Assembly: GCF_001514285.1 (NCBI RefSeq)
Contig: NZ_KQ949030.1
Span: forward strand, 122,634-186,633
DNA length: 64,000 nt
Source: Streptomyces sp. DSM 15324
Lineage (GTDB): Bacteria; Actinomycetota; Actinomycetes; Streptomycetales; Streptomycetaceae
Reading direction: 5' to 3'
The notes beneath the pieces are model-generated. The model saw only the letters and a program-made list of their open reading frames with translations. It made no database searches and was not told where the DNA came from. Position numbers and translations under genes: made by a program. Below are positions 1-7,559 of this stretch, one piece after another; within the stretch, counting starts at the first letter, position 1, and each line of letters opens with the position of its first letter.

Positions 1-64
1 CCCTCGCCGACGCAGCCTTCGTAGGCTCGACGGTCTCGGACTCGGACACGTTCTCACTGGTCAT
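1..64 (-). CDS. N-terminal fragment of an unidentified protein (runs off the window)
   Basis: Reading leftward, an ATG at 64-62 opens a frame that stays open to the window edge and gives about 21 residues, acidic and serine-rich, beginning MTSENVSESE. A GGAAG sequence lies about nine bases upstream of the ATG and could be the ribosome binding site. Nothing of the folded part of the protein is visible, so no function is assigned. It could also be a chance frame. Confidence 0.4.
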   Translation of the reverse strand, partial: MTSENVSESETVEPTKAASAR

Positions 65-88
65 CGATGCATCTTCCATGATCGGGAG

Positions 89-289
89 TTACACCGAACG
101 TCTTACAGTCCCGGGGTCGGGACTCAGCGTCAGGGTCGCCGTGACCTGGGCGATGAGGAGGACGAGTGAGAAGAGGCTCAGGGCCGCTGAGCGCGTGAAG
201 CGGTCGCGGCGCAGCAGGCCGAGGGGTGGGTCGTCGCGGGTAAGCAGTTGAGCGATCTTGAGTCGGGTTCGGGTCTGGTGACAGGCCAT
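89..289 (-). CDS. possible small single-TM protein or gene fragment
   Basis: A 66-codon frame encodes a basic N-terminal part followed by one hydrophobic stretch (around residues 35-52, core SLFSLVLLIAQVTATL). The hydrophobic patch and arginine-rich start look like protein rather than random high-GC translation, but I recognise no family and see no convincing ribosome binding site. It may be a remnant of a longer membrane protein. It ends 24 bases upstream of the start of the partial gene at the window edge, on the same strand. Confidence 0.25.
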   Translation of the reverse strand: MACHQTRTRLKIAQLLTRDDPPLGLLRRDRFTRSAALSLFSLVLLIAQVTATLTLSPDPGTVRRSV

Positions 290-521
290 CCAGTCGTCTG
301 CGTCGCATCCGCAGGAGTGGTGAAGGCGTGGAGGAGTTGGGTGCTCGGGAGTTCTCGGCTTTGAGCAGGTCGTGCTGGCAGTAGGCGGTTCAAGAGGCCG
401 GCACCCTGGCCGGCCGGGGGTCGCGGGCCCGTCGCCCCGGTGTTTCCGGGTGCCGGATCCGTCCGGTGCCGGTCCCCAGGAGACCTCGTGCGGGCGGGCC
501 GGGCCGGTCTACCGTGGCGGG

Positions 522-1502
522 GTGAGCGACGAGACGAACGGGTGCACCGGGCGGGTCCTGGTCCTGGTGCTGCCCGAGGTGAACCTGCTGGACCTCGGTG
601 GTCCTGTGCAGGTATTCGACGCCGCGGCGCATTTCGGCGGCGGCTACCGGCTGGAGTACGTCGGCGAGGCGGACGGTATGCGGTCCGCCCAGGGCCTGCG
701 GCTGGCCGGTCTGGCACCGCTGCCGACGACCCGGCCGACGGCCGGTGATCTGGTGCTCGTGCCGGGGCCCCGGCTGACCGGATCGGACCGGCTGGTCGTG
801 CCTGCCGTGGTGCGCTGGGTCCGCGAGGCCTACGACGCGGGTGCCCGGGTGGCATCGGTGTGCAGCGGTGCCGCCGTCCTGGGGGAAGCGGGACTGCTGG
901 ACGGCAGGGCGTGCACGACCCACTGGTCGCTCACCTCGGCGATGCGCGAGCGGTACCCGCAGGCCCGGGTGCGCGAGGCCGCGCTCTACGTGCACGACGG
1001 ACGGATCAGCACCAGTGCGGGGATCTCGTCCGGGATCGATCTCGCGCTGTCCCTGGTCGAGCGGGACCGCGGCCCGGAACTGGCCGCGCGGGTCGCCCGC
1101 GAACTGGTGCTGTACCTGCGGCGGGACGGGGACGCGGCGCAGATCAGTCCGTTCCTGCGGCACCGCGACCACGTCCAGCCCGCGGTGCACCGGGTGCAGG
1201 ACCACCTGGCCCAGCACCTGGACGCCGCCTTTACCCTGCGGGAACTCGCCGGCGTCGCAGGGCTGTCACCGCGCGGTCTGACGCGGGCCTTCACCGCGGT
1301 CACCGGCATCACCCCGTTCGCCTACCAGCGGCAACTGCGGCTGGAGCGGGCCCGCACCCTGCTGTCCGGTACCGACCTGACGGTGGAGGCGGTCGCGGCC
1401 CGCTGCGGCTTCCGCGACGCGCGGCAGCTGCGCCGGGTGGTCGCCGACGCCTTCGGAGTCCCTCCCTCGCGGCTGCGCGTACCGCTGCGGCCGACCGCCT
1501 GA
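522..1502 (+). CDS. GlxA-family transcriptional regulator (DJ-1/PfpI + AraC HTH)
   Basis: The 326-residue product has the two-domain layout of GlxA/FtrA regulators. Residues about 8-175 form a DJ-1/PfpI (glutamine amidotransferase-like) sensor domain with the cysteine elbow ASVCSGAAVLGEAG. Residues about 225-320 form a double helix-turn-helix AraC DNA-binding domain (FTLRELAGVAGLSPR and VEAVAARCGFRDARQLRR). I chose the GTG at 522 because the conserved DJ-1 domain begins shortly after it, whereas translation from 372 would add 50 low-complexity arginine- and proline-rich residues. The next gene, in the same direction, encodes a second DJ-1/PfpI protein, so the pair may act on a common signal. 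The ligand and target genes cannot be read from the sequence. Confidence 0.88.
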   Translation: MSDETNGCTGRVLVLVLPEVNLLDLGGPVQVFDAAAHFGGGYRLEYVGEADGMRSAQGLRLAGLAPLPTTRPTAGDLVLVPGPRLTGSDRLVVPAVVRWVREAYDAGARVASVCSGAAVLGEAGLLDGRACTTHWSLTSAMRERYPQARVREAALYVHDGRISTSAGISSGIDLALSLVERDRGPELAARVARELVLYLRRDGDAAQISPFLRHRDHVQPAVHRVQDHLAQHLDAAFTLRELAGVAGLSPRGLTRAFTAVTGITPFAYQRQLRLERARTLLSGTDLTVEAVAARCGFRDARQLRRVVADAFGVPPSRLRVPLRPTA

Positions 1503-1677
1503 CGGACCCGGCCCCTGCGGGAGGGCCGTCTCCCCGCCCCTCCCCCGGCCTCTTCCGCTTGCGTGTTTCCACGGGTTTCCCCGTTCCACGAAGTTGTTTT
1601 TACGAGGGCCGGCGGCGCCACGCTGCCGATCTGTGCCCCGATTGTCGAGGTATGTCTTGTCCGAAGTAGGTGTCGAA

Positions 1678-3096
1678 GTGAGTTCCGAGACGGGTTCCGA
1701 GGCGTGGAAGGGGCACCGGGTCCTGCGCCGTATCGGCTGGGTGCTGCTGGCCACGGCGCTGTCCGCGGCGTCCTTCGCTGGGATCGCCTTCGCGGGGGTG
1801 AGCGCGTCGATGGCCGACAGCTTCGCCGCCGCCCCCAGCGGATCCGGTGCCAGGGCGTGGCCGGCCGCCCGGCCGGTGCCGCCCGGCCGGACCACGGTGG
1901 CGGTCGCGGTCAGCAACACGGGCTCGGTGGCCACCGACGTACTCGCGCCCTACCAGGTGTTCGCCGAGTCGCGGGAGACGTTTGTCTACACGGTGGCCGC
2001 CGAACGCCGTGTCAGCCCGCTGTCCGGCGGCGCCCATCTGCTGCCCGACCACACGCTGGCCGAGGTGGCGGACGGCACCCTGCCAGAACCCGACGTGGTG
2101 GTCGTGCCCGCAGTGACCGACCCCACCGGCGCGGGCGAGGAGGGCCTGCGCCGGTGGATCGTCGAACGCCACCGCAAGGGCGCCCGGATCCTCGGGGTGT
2201 GCGCGGGCTCCGAACTACTGGCCGCCTCCGGTCTGCTCGACGGCCGCGACGCCACGTCGTTCTGGTCCAACATCGGCTCCCTGGAACGCGGTTATCCGAA
2301 GGTCAACTGGAAGCGCGGGCAGCGCTACGTCGAGGACGGGCGGGTGACCACCACCGCCGGCGTGACCTCCGGCACCCTGGGCGCCCTGCGGGTGGTCGAG
2401 GAACTGGCCGGCCAGGCGGAAGCGACCCGTATCGGCACCGGGCTGTCCTACCCCGGCTGGGCTCCTGACGGACCGACCGCGATACCGGCCAACCACCTGG
2501 CTCTCGGCGACCTGCCGTACGCCCTCAACGCCGCGTTCCCGTGGCTGCGACCCACCACGGCCATCGGCCTGGTCGACGGGGTCGAGGAGATCGACGCGGC
2601 CGCGGCCGTCGAAGGGTACGGCGGGGTCTCCTTCGCCACCCGGACCGTGGTGGTCGGCGCCGGCCACACCGTCACCACCCGCCACGGCCTGGTCCTCGTC
2701 ACCCGGGCGGCGACGGGGGACGCCCACGGCGCGGAGCGCTTGGTGGTGCCCGGTGTCAGGGATGCCTCCGGCCTCAGTGCCACGCTGCGCGGCTGGGCCC
2801 GACGCAACGGGCTCACCCCCGAACTGCCCGACGGGGGAAAGCGGTCCGGGGAGTTCGGCTTCGATCCCGTCCTGCGGGACCTCGCCGAGCACAACGACCG
2901 CCGTACGGCGCTGGCCACCGCGAAGTTCTCCGAGTACCCCTCGGCTCATCTGGAGCTGACGGGCGCGCCCTGGCCCTGGCGCTCCACCCTGCTGGCCGCG
3001 GCAACGGTCGTCCTGAGCGTGGGCGTGGGGCTGGCACCGGCGGTGACGCGCCGGGCGATGCGACGGCGGCACCTCCCACGGCGTACGGCGATGTAG
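1678..3096 (+). CDS. membrane-anchored DJ-1/PfpI family protein
   Basis: About 472 residues from the GTG at 1678. An N-terminal transmembrane segment lies near residues 17-42 (core VLLATALSAASFAGIAF). A DJ-1/PfpI domain follows, with the cysteine elbow ILGVCAGSELLAASGLLDG and the adjoining TTTAGVTSG motif. A second, more divergent region (about 280-420) may be a degenerate repeat of the fold. The protein ends with another transmembrane helix (TLLAAATVVLSVGVGLAP) and an arginine-rich tail. The topology suggests the DJ-1 domain lies outside the membrane, which is unusual because most family members are cytosolic. It has no DNA-binding domain, unlike its neighbour at 522-1502. Function is inferred only as sensing or hydrolase-like; no substrate is visible. 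Confidence 0.8.
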   Translation: MSSETGSEAWKGHRVLRRIGWVLLATALSAASFAGIAFAGVSASMADSFAAAPSGSGARAWPAARPVPPGRTTVAVAVSNTGSVATDVLAPYQVFAESRETFVYTVAAERRVSPLSGGAHLLPDHTLAEVADGTLPEPDVVVVPAVTDPTGAGEEGLRRWIVERHRKGARILGVCAGSELLAASGLLDGRDATSFWSNIGSLERGYPKVNWKRGQRYVEDGRVTTTAGVTSGTLGALRVVEELAGQAEATRIGTGLSYPGWAPDGPTAIPANHLALGDLPYALNAAFPWLRPTTAIGLVDGVEEIDAAAAVEGYGGVSFATRTVVVGAGHTVTTRHGLVLVTRAATGDAHGAERLVVPGVRDASGLSATLRGWARRNGLTPELPDGGKRSGEFGFDPVLRDLAEHNDRRTALATAKFSEYPSAHLELTGAPWPWRSTLLAAATVVLSVGVGLAPAVTRRAMRRRHLPRRTAM

Positions 3097-3616
3097 CCCC
3101 CGAACGCCGTGGGCGCGCCGGCGCGCAGTGATGCGGCGTGGTTCTCCCGCTCGTTTCCGCACCCTCACGGAAATGACTGACAGGCCGGAGAAAGCGCTTC
3201 TGCCGCTACTGCTGTGACCGGGAAGGTTGGCCCGGTCGAGGGGGCCGGCCGTGCGACGAAGTCGAGGCCCTGGACAGCTACACCTGCCGCCGCAGGTGGC
3301 CGCGATGGCCCGCCGGGTCGCCGAATGTCTTGAAGTGCCGGAGCCGGCTACTGCGTAACGGCGAAGTCGGCGGTAGGGAGTACCTCGTGAAGCTCGCCGC
3401 GCTGGCTGCCCTCGGGCTCGACTGGGCGGCGTAAAGGCACCGTTGCAGCGGGTCGTCGGCGTTTCGGCCGGCGACCCGCTTTTACCACCACTTCGCAGCG
3501 GCTTTCTCCATAGGCCTCGGGCCTCGGCCACCGCCTTGGCGAGGGACTGCGGGCGAACTCTGCCGATACCGGGCTGCCCAGAGCACCCTCTCGCCGCCTG
3601 GTGGCAGCTCGGGCTT
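3097..3616. other. intergenic stretch with one possible gene scrap
   Basis: No convincing intact gene. A short plus-strand frame ending in TAA at 3432-3434 finishes KLAALAALGLDWAA, which resembles the end of Streptomyces helicase-associated-domain proteins. Too little remains to be sure. Otherwise I see nothing coding. Confidence 0.4.
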
Positions 3617-4246
3617 CTATCCGCCAAGTTGGTCTTGCAGATCGCCGAGGAGGCCGCCGAGGACGTTGTGGACTTCGAAGACGTAGTCGCTGTCGGGCGA
3701 GGGGATGACAAATGGGTCGGGGAAGACCCCGTCCAGCTTGACCTGGCCATTGCCCTGCGCAGCGGCTGCACTGATCGCTTGCGTCTCGGCCTCGATGGCG
3801 CCGTAGAGCGCCATGAAGATGGCGGCGAGCTCCCAGAACTCCTCGGCGGCATCCTCCAGCAGGTCCTTGGCCGCGGACGCACCCCCAACGACCATCGCGA
3901 CGGCCATCTGGTTGAGATGGAACGTGTAGTAGAAGCCGTCCATCTCGGCTTGGATCTCCGGGCCGTCCTCCTCCAGAATCTGTCGGGCGAACGCATGCAG
4001 CTCCTTGCCGGTCAGCCCCTTCTGTGCCGCCTCCGTTTCCCACGTCGGCCGGATGGCCTGGAGCACGGCACGCGGGTCGGTCTGTCGCCTGCCCTGCGCT
4101 TCCAGCGCCCGGCGCGCCGCCGCCTCCACATTCAGGTGCGCCCACGCCTCGGGGCCCTCGTTCGTGCGACGCTCCAGAAGCGCCCGGAACTGTGCGGCTT
4201 TCTCCTGGACCTGCTCTTCTGTGATCTTGCCACTGCCGTCTGTCAT
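3617..4246 (-). CDS. hypothetical protein (209 aa)
   Basis: An intact 209-residue frame. The ATG at 4246 is chosen because a GGGGAGG ribosome binding site sits just upstream and the product from there is balanced in composition; a longer start at 4312 would add 22 atypical residues. The N-terminal half is helical and charged (QVQEKAAQFRALLERR, then KGLTGKELHAFARQILEE). A hydrophobic alanine-rich segment with MAVAMVVGGASAAKDLLEDA follows, then an acidic, proline-containing C-terminus. No signal peptide. I recognise no family. It is flanked by gene fragments, so it may be an accessory gene. Confidence 0.7.
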   Translation of the reverse strand: MTDGSGKITEEQVQEKAAQFRALLERRTNEGPEAWAHLNVEAAARRALEAQGRRQTDPRAVLQAIRPTWETEAAQKGLTGKELHAFARQILEEDGPEIQAEMDGFYYTFHLNQMAVAMVVGGASAAKDLLEDAAEEFWELAAIFMALYGAIEAETQAISAAAAQGNGQVKLDGVFPDPFVIPSPDSDYVFEVHNVLGGLLGDLQDQLGG

Positions 4247-4344
4247 GGCCCTCGGCCTCCCCTTACCGCCAGGCTGTATTGGTCCACCCACAATTGAGCA
4301 TGAACTACCCACATGCTCCCAATAGCCGATTTAGTCAACTTTTC

Positions 4345-4468
4345 TCAGCCACCGAGTGCAACGCGCCCGGCGGCTGGAGAAGCTGGGCATGGTCTGGTCG
4401 CTGGCGGATGAGCGGTTTCAGGAGAACCTGGAGGCCGCGGAGGCGCGAGAGAGGCCCTGCGAACAGCG
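4345..4468 (+). pseudogene. helicase-associated-domain fragment
   Basis: In the frame through 4371 the sequence reads RRLEKLGMVWSLADERFQ followed by ENLEAAEA, which matches the repeating helicase-associated (HA) domain of Streptomyces DEAD-type helicases, where LEALGMVW recurs. No start, no rest of the helicase and no continuation exist: at about 4455 the similarity switches to a different frame and a different protein. It is a scrap joined to the next fragment. Confidence 0.45.
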
Positions 4469-4765
4469 ATGGACCGCCGCTCCTTCTTGACGATCTCCGG
4501 CGCCACCCTGTCCGCGCTGGACGCGGACTGGGCCGCCGGCCCCCCGAGCGCGCTCACCCAGGCCCGCGACGGCAAACCCATCGGCGAGGACTTCGCAGCC
4601 TTCCTGGAGAGCACCACCCAGCAGCTTGCCGGTCACGCGACCGAGCAGCGCCAGCACACCGCCACGAAGCTGGATGCCCACCTGTCCACGGTGACCGAAC
4701 TGCTCGGTCATACGGGTGATTCCTGGGTTCTGGCACAGATCTTGGGGAGTCGTCACGGAGGGTGA
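4454..4765 (+). pseudogene. fragment of an XRE-type transcriptional regulator
   Basis: The frame reads AREALRTAMDRRSFLTISG and continues for about 98 codons after the ATG at 4469. The stretch around MDRRSFLTISGATLSALDADW resembles the junction between the N-terminal HTH domain and the helical repeat region of large Streptomyces XRE regulators. The HTH is absent upstream and the repeat region ends after about 75 residues, so this is a middle piece only. The short hydrophobic start could be mistaken for a signal peptide, but the context of fragments argues against that. Confidence 0.5.
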
Positions 4766-4802
4766 CGGTGTCGTTCGATTGAGGGCGCGGGTCCGGGGCC
4801 CG

Positions 4803-5213
4803 TCAGCGTTCTCGCATTCTGGTCCACCACCAGCCGAACACCGCCAACTCAATATTGTTGGGGTCGGGCAGGGTGCGGCGCTCGAATTCCTCATCAATGC
4901 GTGTGATCAGTCGGCCCAAGTCCCGTTGTGCTCCAGGAGGAAGGTGCCGCATCGCCCACTCGAGGTCATCACGGGCATCTCCCACCCCGGGCGATTCGAA
5001 CTCGTAGGCGTCTAAATAGCGTTCCGGCTGGTTAAAAGCTCGCTCGAAACACGAGAGCGCATTGGCGACCGCGTTGGGCCACATCTCCTGGTCTTCGACC
5101 CGGCGGATCGCTGTACGAGTCCGCGCGGAGACACCGCGGACCCTCAGGACCGAACACTGCCATCGCGGCCGCCACCGCTCTGCGCGGACGGCCTTGGGAC
5201 GCCTACGCGGCAT
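4803..5213 (-). CDS. hypothetical protein (136 aa)
   Basis: The first 40 residues are strongly basic, followed by a well-balanced helical part that contains the look of a real protein: FERAFNQPERYLDAYEFE, then GDARDDLEWAMRHLPPGAQR, then LITRIDEEFERRTLPDP. The end is aromatic (ELAVFGWWWTRMRER). No signal peptide or membrane segment and no family I recognise. The start at 5213 follows GAAAGGG; an internal ATG at residue 44 is an alternative and would remove the basic leader. It lies between a regulator fragment and an ISL3 remnant. Confidence 0.6.
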   Translation of the reverse strand: MPRRRPKAVRAERWRPRWQCSVLRVRGVSARTRTAIRRVEDQEMWPNAVANALSCFERAFNQPERYLDAYEFESPGVGDARDDLEWAMRHLPPGAQRDLGRLITRIDEEFERRTLPDPNNIELAVFGWWWTRMRER

Positions 5214-5225
5214 CGCCCTTTCGGA

Positions 5226-5745
5226 TCAACATGAGGCCATCCTGCCATGGGTGGGCGGCTGCTCGCGCAGTGTTACTGGAGCAGGATCATCTTGCGGAAG
5301 AGGGTGGAGCTGGGTGACGCTGGTGCATCCTGCGGCGAAGCGTTGCTCCAGGTAGAGCTCGTAGGGGTCCAGTCTGCTGGGGCGGGGCCGGTTCTCGCGG
5401 ATGGTGTCCTGCCAGTTCGCGGCGTTCGCGTATCTGAGCAGGTGTTGAGACCCCAGCCCAGGTGCCGTGCAATCGCCCGGCGTGAGTGACCCTGAGCAAG
5501 AAGCTCGTGGACCAAGGCATGTGCTGCCTTCTTCCGCTCGGCCCACCGACCGACGGGCACCGAGTCGTCCTGCGGCAGACCGGAAGCCAGCCGGGTGGCC
5601 TCCGGCAGGGTGCCACTGGGCGAAGGATTGCTCAGGTAGTCGCCGTGGGCGGCGACGCAGGTCTCTACGGCGCGGCCGAGGCCCTGCCATGGATGAAACC
5701 GGTCAGCGACCTGCAGAGCATCAGGGGCACCGCGGCGGCTGCCTG
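5226..5745 (-). pseudogene. ISL3-family transposase remnant
   Basis: Reading leftward, one frame gives GAPDALQVADRFHPWQGLGR then AVETCVAAHGDYL, the end of the ISL3 catalytic domain. It is followed, with the same frame reopening, by AHALVHELLAQGHSRRAIARHLG and, after a one-base shift, by RYANAANWQDTIRENRP and LDPYELYLEQRFAAGC, the inserted HTH region typical of Streptomyces ISL3 transposases. The N-terminal part, the end and inverted repeats are not recognisable. Frameshifts show that it is dead. Confidence 0.65.
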
Positions 5746-5889
5746 GGCCTGATCATGCGTCATCCCGAACTCGAGCGGGCCGACCCTTGCGAACGGCACG
5801 AACGACCACGAGGGGCACTGCGTCCCATCCAGCACGCCCCAGACGTCCGTCGGCACGACCAACCCCCGGTCACAGCAGAGCATGAGCAC
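5746..5889 (-). pseudogene. fragment of an unidentified protein next to the ISL3 remnant
   Basis: The minus-strand frame starting at 5889 reads LVVPTDVWGVLDGTQ, then SWSFVPFARVGPLEFGMTHDQAQ before running into the transposase remnant in a different frame. VGPLEFGMTHDQ resembles small actinobacterial proteins of unknown function. It is probably the end of a gene interrupted by the insertion element. Confidence 0.3.
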
Positions 5890-5896
5890 CGTTGGC

Positions 5897-6067
5897 CTAG
5901 TTGGCCAGCGGCCCGAGGACGATACCCAGCCCGTGGAACAGCAGATGGGACGAGGCCGTTGTCAGGAGGCCAACCGGAGAGGCCACCTCTTCAGATGCCA
6001 AGGCCAAGAGGATGAGGCATTCCCGATTCGCGAACGGTGGCGGTCGACCCGAGATGGGCCAGCGCGG
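5897..6067 (-). CDS. possible small membrane protein or fragment
   Basis: A short minus-strand frame contains two hydrophobic pieces, ECLILLALASEEVASPVGL and LLFHGLGIVLGPLAN, the second running to the stop. This looks like the end of a small integral membrane protein. A GTG at about 6067 could start it, but no good ribosome binding site is present, so it may be a fragment. Confidence 0.3.
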   Translation of the reverse strand, partial: PRWPISGRPPPFANRECLILLALASEEVASPVGLLTTASSHLLFHGLGIVLGPLAN

Positions 6068-6078
6068 CACTTTTTGGC

Positions 6079-6369
6079 TCAGCCTACTGGCAGCGGCCCT
6101 TGCCCTGGTCGGTATCGCCACCGGGTCCGCAGCTCGATCACCGCGCCCGCGTCGCACAGAGGGCCGACCCACGTCGCTGTCACGTCATCACCGACTCCCT
6201 CTGCGAGGCGCACTGGCGGCATCTGCGTCACGATCTGCTTGGCCCGCCAGAGACCGACGCCCACGAGTGCCCGGAGTGCCTTCGCCACTTCCAGGGGCCG
6301 CGGGCCCACATCGAGGAGCACGATGTCCTGGGGGATCTCGTCGCAGATCAGCAAGAACTGCTCAGGCAT
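6079..6369 (-). CDS. small protein with ribosomal L7/L12 C-terminal-like domain
   Basis: A 96-residue product from the ATG at 6369, which is preceded by GAGGAG. Residues about 14-75 read VLLDVGPRPLEVAKALRALV, then GLWRAKQIVTQMPPVRLAEGV, then a C-terminal AGAVIEL strand. This is the order of the bL12 C-terminal fold (strand, helix, LxxAKxxV helix, G-V, AGA-E strand), seen in small stand-alone actinobacterial proteins. It lacks the L12 N-terminal dimerisation domain and hinge, so it is not the ribosomal stalk protein. Role unknown. The assignment is from motif spacing, not from a search. Confidence 0.6.
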   Translation of the reverse strand: MPEQFLLICDEIPQDIVLLDVGPRPLEVAKALRALVGVGLWRAKQIVTQMPPVRLAEGVGDDVTATWVGPLCDAGAVIELRTRWRYRPGQGPLPVG

Positions 6370-6418
6370 GGTGCTCCTCAATGCCGATGGGCGGCTGACT
6401 GCAGCGGGATGGCTCGCC

Positions 6419-6907
6419 TCACTTGTCCGGCGGTGTCCACATCACCCTGACCCGGTCGGCAGCGACGTCAAACCCGAGCAGCGGCTGTGTGCCGCCGCCT
6501 TCGGGGAACAGCGGCACTGACTTGCCCAGGCGGCGCCCGATCGCGGTCAGGAACCCGCACAGGACGTCCAGTTGCTCCTGGCCCTGGAGTTCCCGCAGGT
6601 CGACGTCGAAGTCGATCTGCTCGTCCCCGAGGAACCGGAAGATCGCGCAGACCTCGGGATCGGGCCACACGCGCAGGCTCGGGCACTCGCCGTCGGCCGG
6701 GCGGGACAGCACGGCTTCGGCCCGCGGCAGTGGCAACACTGCCTCGCCCTCGGCGTACTCGGAGGCCCAGCCCTGTTCCTCGACCAGGTCGAGCACGGCC
6801 TGCCAGTCCGCCGCCGTCGTGTTCTCGACGAACGCATCGGGCAGGCAGCCGCCATCGGTTGGGTCGAGCAGCCACGCGACCTGGTCGTCCCACAGCAGAT
6901 GAGCCAT
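6419..6907 (-). CDS. hypothetical protein (162 aa)
   Basis: An intact soluble protein from the ATG at 6907; a longer start at 6955 would add 16 atypical residues. It is acidic and rich in aromatic residues (MAHLLWDDQVAWLLDPTDGG, then RVWPDPEVCAIFRFLGDEQIDF, then GFLTAIGRRLGKSVPLFPEG, ending GFDVAADRVRVMW). The overall character, small, acidic and without a membrane segment, is seen in stand-alone hypothetical and immunity-type proteins, but I do not recognise a named family. It stands alone on this strand with the L12-like gene 50 bases downstream. Confidence 0.65.
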   Translation of the reverse strand: MAHLLWDDQVAWLLDPTDGGCLPDAFVENTTAADWQAVLDLVEEQGWASEYAEGEAVLPLPRAEAVLSRPADGECPSLRVWPDPEVCAIFRFLGDEQIDFDVDLRELQGQEQLDVLCGFLTAIGRRLGKSVPLFPEGGGTQPLLGFDVAADRVRVMWTPPDK

Positions 6908-6955
6908 CCCGTCATCCTGCCCGCTGGGTCCTGCATGCCGACTGAATTTCCTCAA

Positions 6956-7170
6956 AGCCCCTCAAGACCGGCGGTGATCTCAGCTGCTGCATGTCGGGCT
7001 TCCCCGCGCACCTCCGGGTTGGAGTGGTGAAGGAAGGGCTCCATCAGCTGCTGGGCTTGTGGGGCGTGTGTGGCGCCGAGGAGGTAGAGGGCATGTGCGA
7101 GAAGCTCGCGCCCCGTTGTCGGGCATGGCGACGATCAGCGGTTCGACGAGGACCAGGGGCAGGTTGTGGT
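6956..7170 (-). pseudogene. HEAT-repeat protein C-terminal fragment with frameshift
   Basis: Reading leftward, one frame gives HHNLPLVLVEPLIVAMPDN and the next gives GRELLAHALYLLGATH then AQQLMEPFLHHSNPEVRGEA and AAAEITAGLEGL with a stop. The join lies in a run of four G, and deleting one G restores a continuous HEAT-like repeat (NPEVRGEARHAAAEI). No start region is recognisable upstream, so this is the tail of a longer gene or a gene broken by a slip in the G run. Confidence 0.45.
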
Positions 7171-7447
7171 GAAGCGTACAAGCGCGGGCCCGAGGAAACG
7201 AGCTGAGGCGGGTCGACCGGTCGGTGGGCACGTCGGAATGATGCATTCCCGACTCAGGAATCCCCGGACAGTTCCACATCCCGCCGACCCCGGCCACCGC
7301 ACGGGCACCAAGGTCAACAACAAGAAGGACCCGGTGGAGACGAAGCTGCACACCGCAGTCTGCAAGGGCCAGGTCACCCTCGCTGCCGCGCAGCAGGCCA
7401 TCGTCACCGACTGGACCACGGCCCTGGCCACCCTCCACCTCCCCTGA
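7166..7447 (+). pseudogene. C-terminal remnant of a secreted HNH-type endonuclease
   Basis: The last third of this frame reads KVNNKKDPVETKLHTAVCKG then QVTLAAAQQAIVTDWTTAL. That is the usual end of small Streptomyces HNH endonucleases, where K-D-x-x-E-x-x-L-H and C-x-G-x-x-x-L-x-x-A-Q precede a DW motif. The HNH catalytic part (EYDHLVPLELGG-type motif) is absent upstream, so the product would be inactive. Confidence 0.5.
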
Positions 7448-7524
7448 AGCGGGTGGCTATGGGACTTCGCGTCGAACAGCCTGGGCGTCCCCGGCGGCCC
7501 CGCGCCAGCCGTCGGCACGCGAAA

Positions 7525-7556
7525 GCCCCGGCTGGACGGGGGAGACCAGCCGGGGC
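7525..7556. terminator. perfect 11-bp stem-loop
   Basis: GCCCCGGCTGG at 7525-7535 is exactly inverted by CCAGCCGGGGC at 7546-7556, with a 10-base loop. It lacks a T tract, as most Streptomyces terminators do. It lies 80 bases after the HNH remnant. Confidence 0.6.
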
Positions 7557-7559
7557 CGT

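Noticed and set aside
4469..4765. A secreted protein starting MDRRSFLTISGATL with a Tat-like signal
   Set aside because: The similarity is to an internal junction of XRE regulators, upstream codons continue that similarity, and the product ends abruptly.
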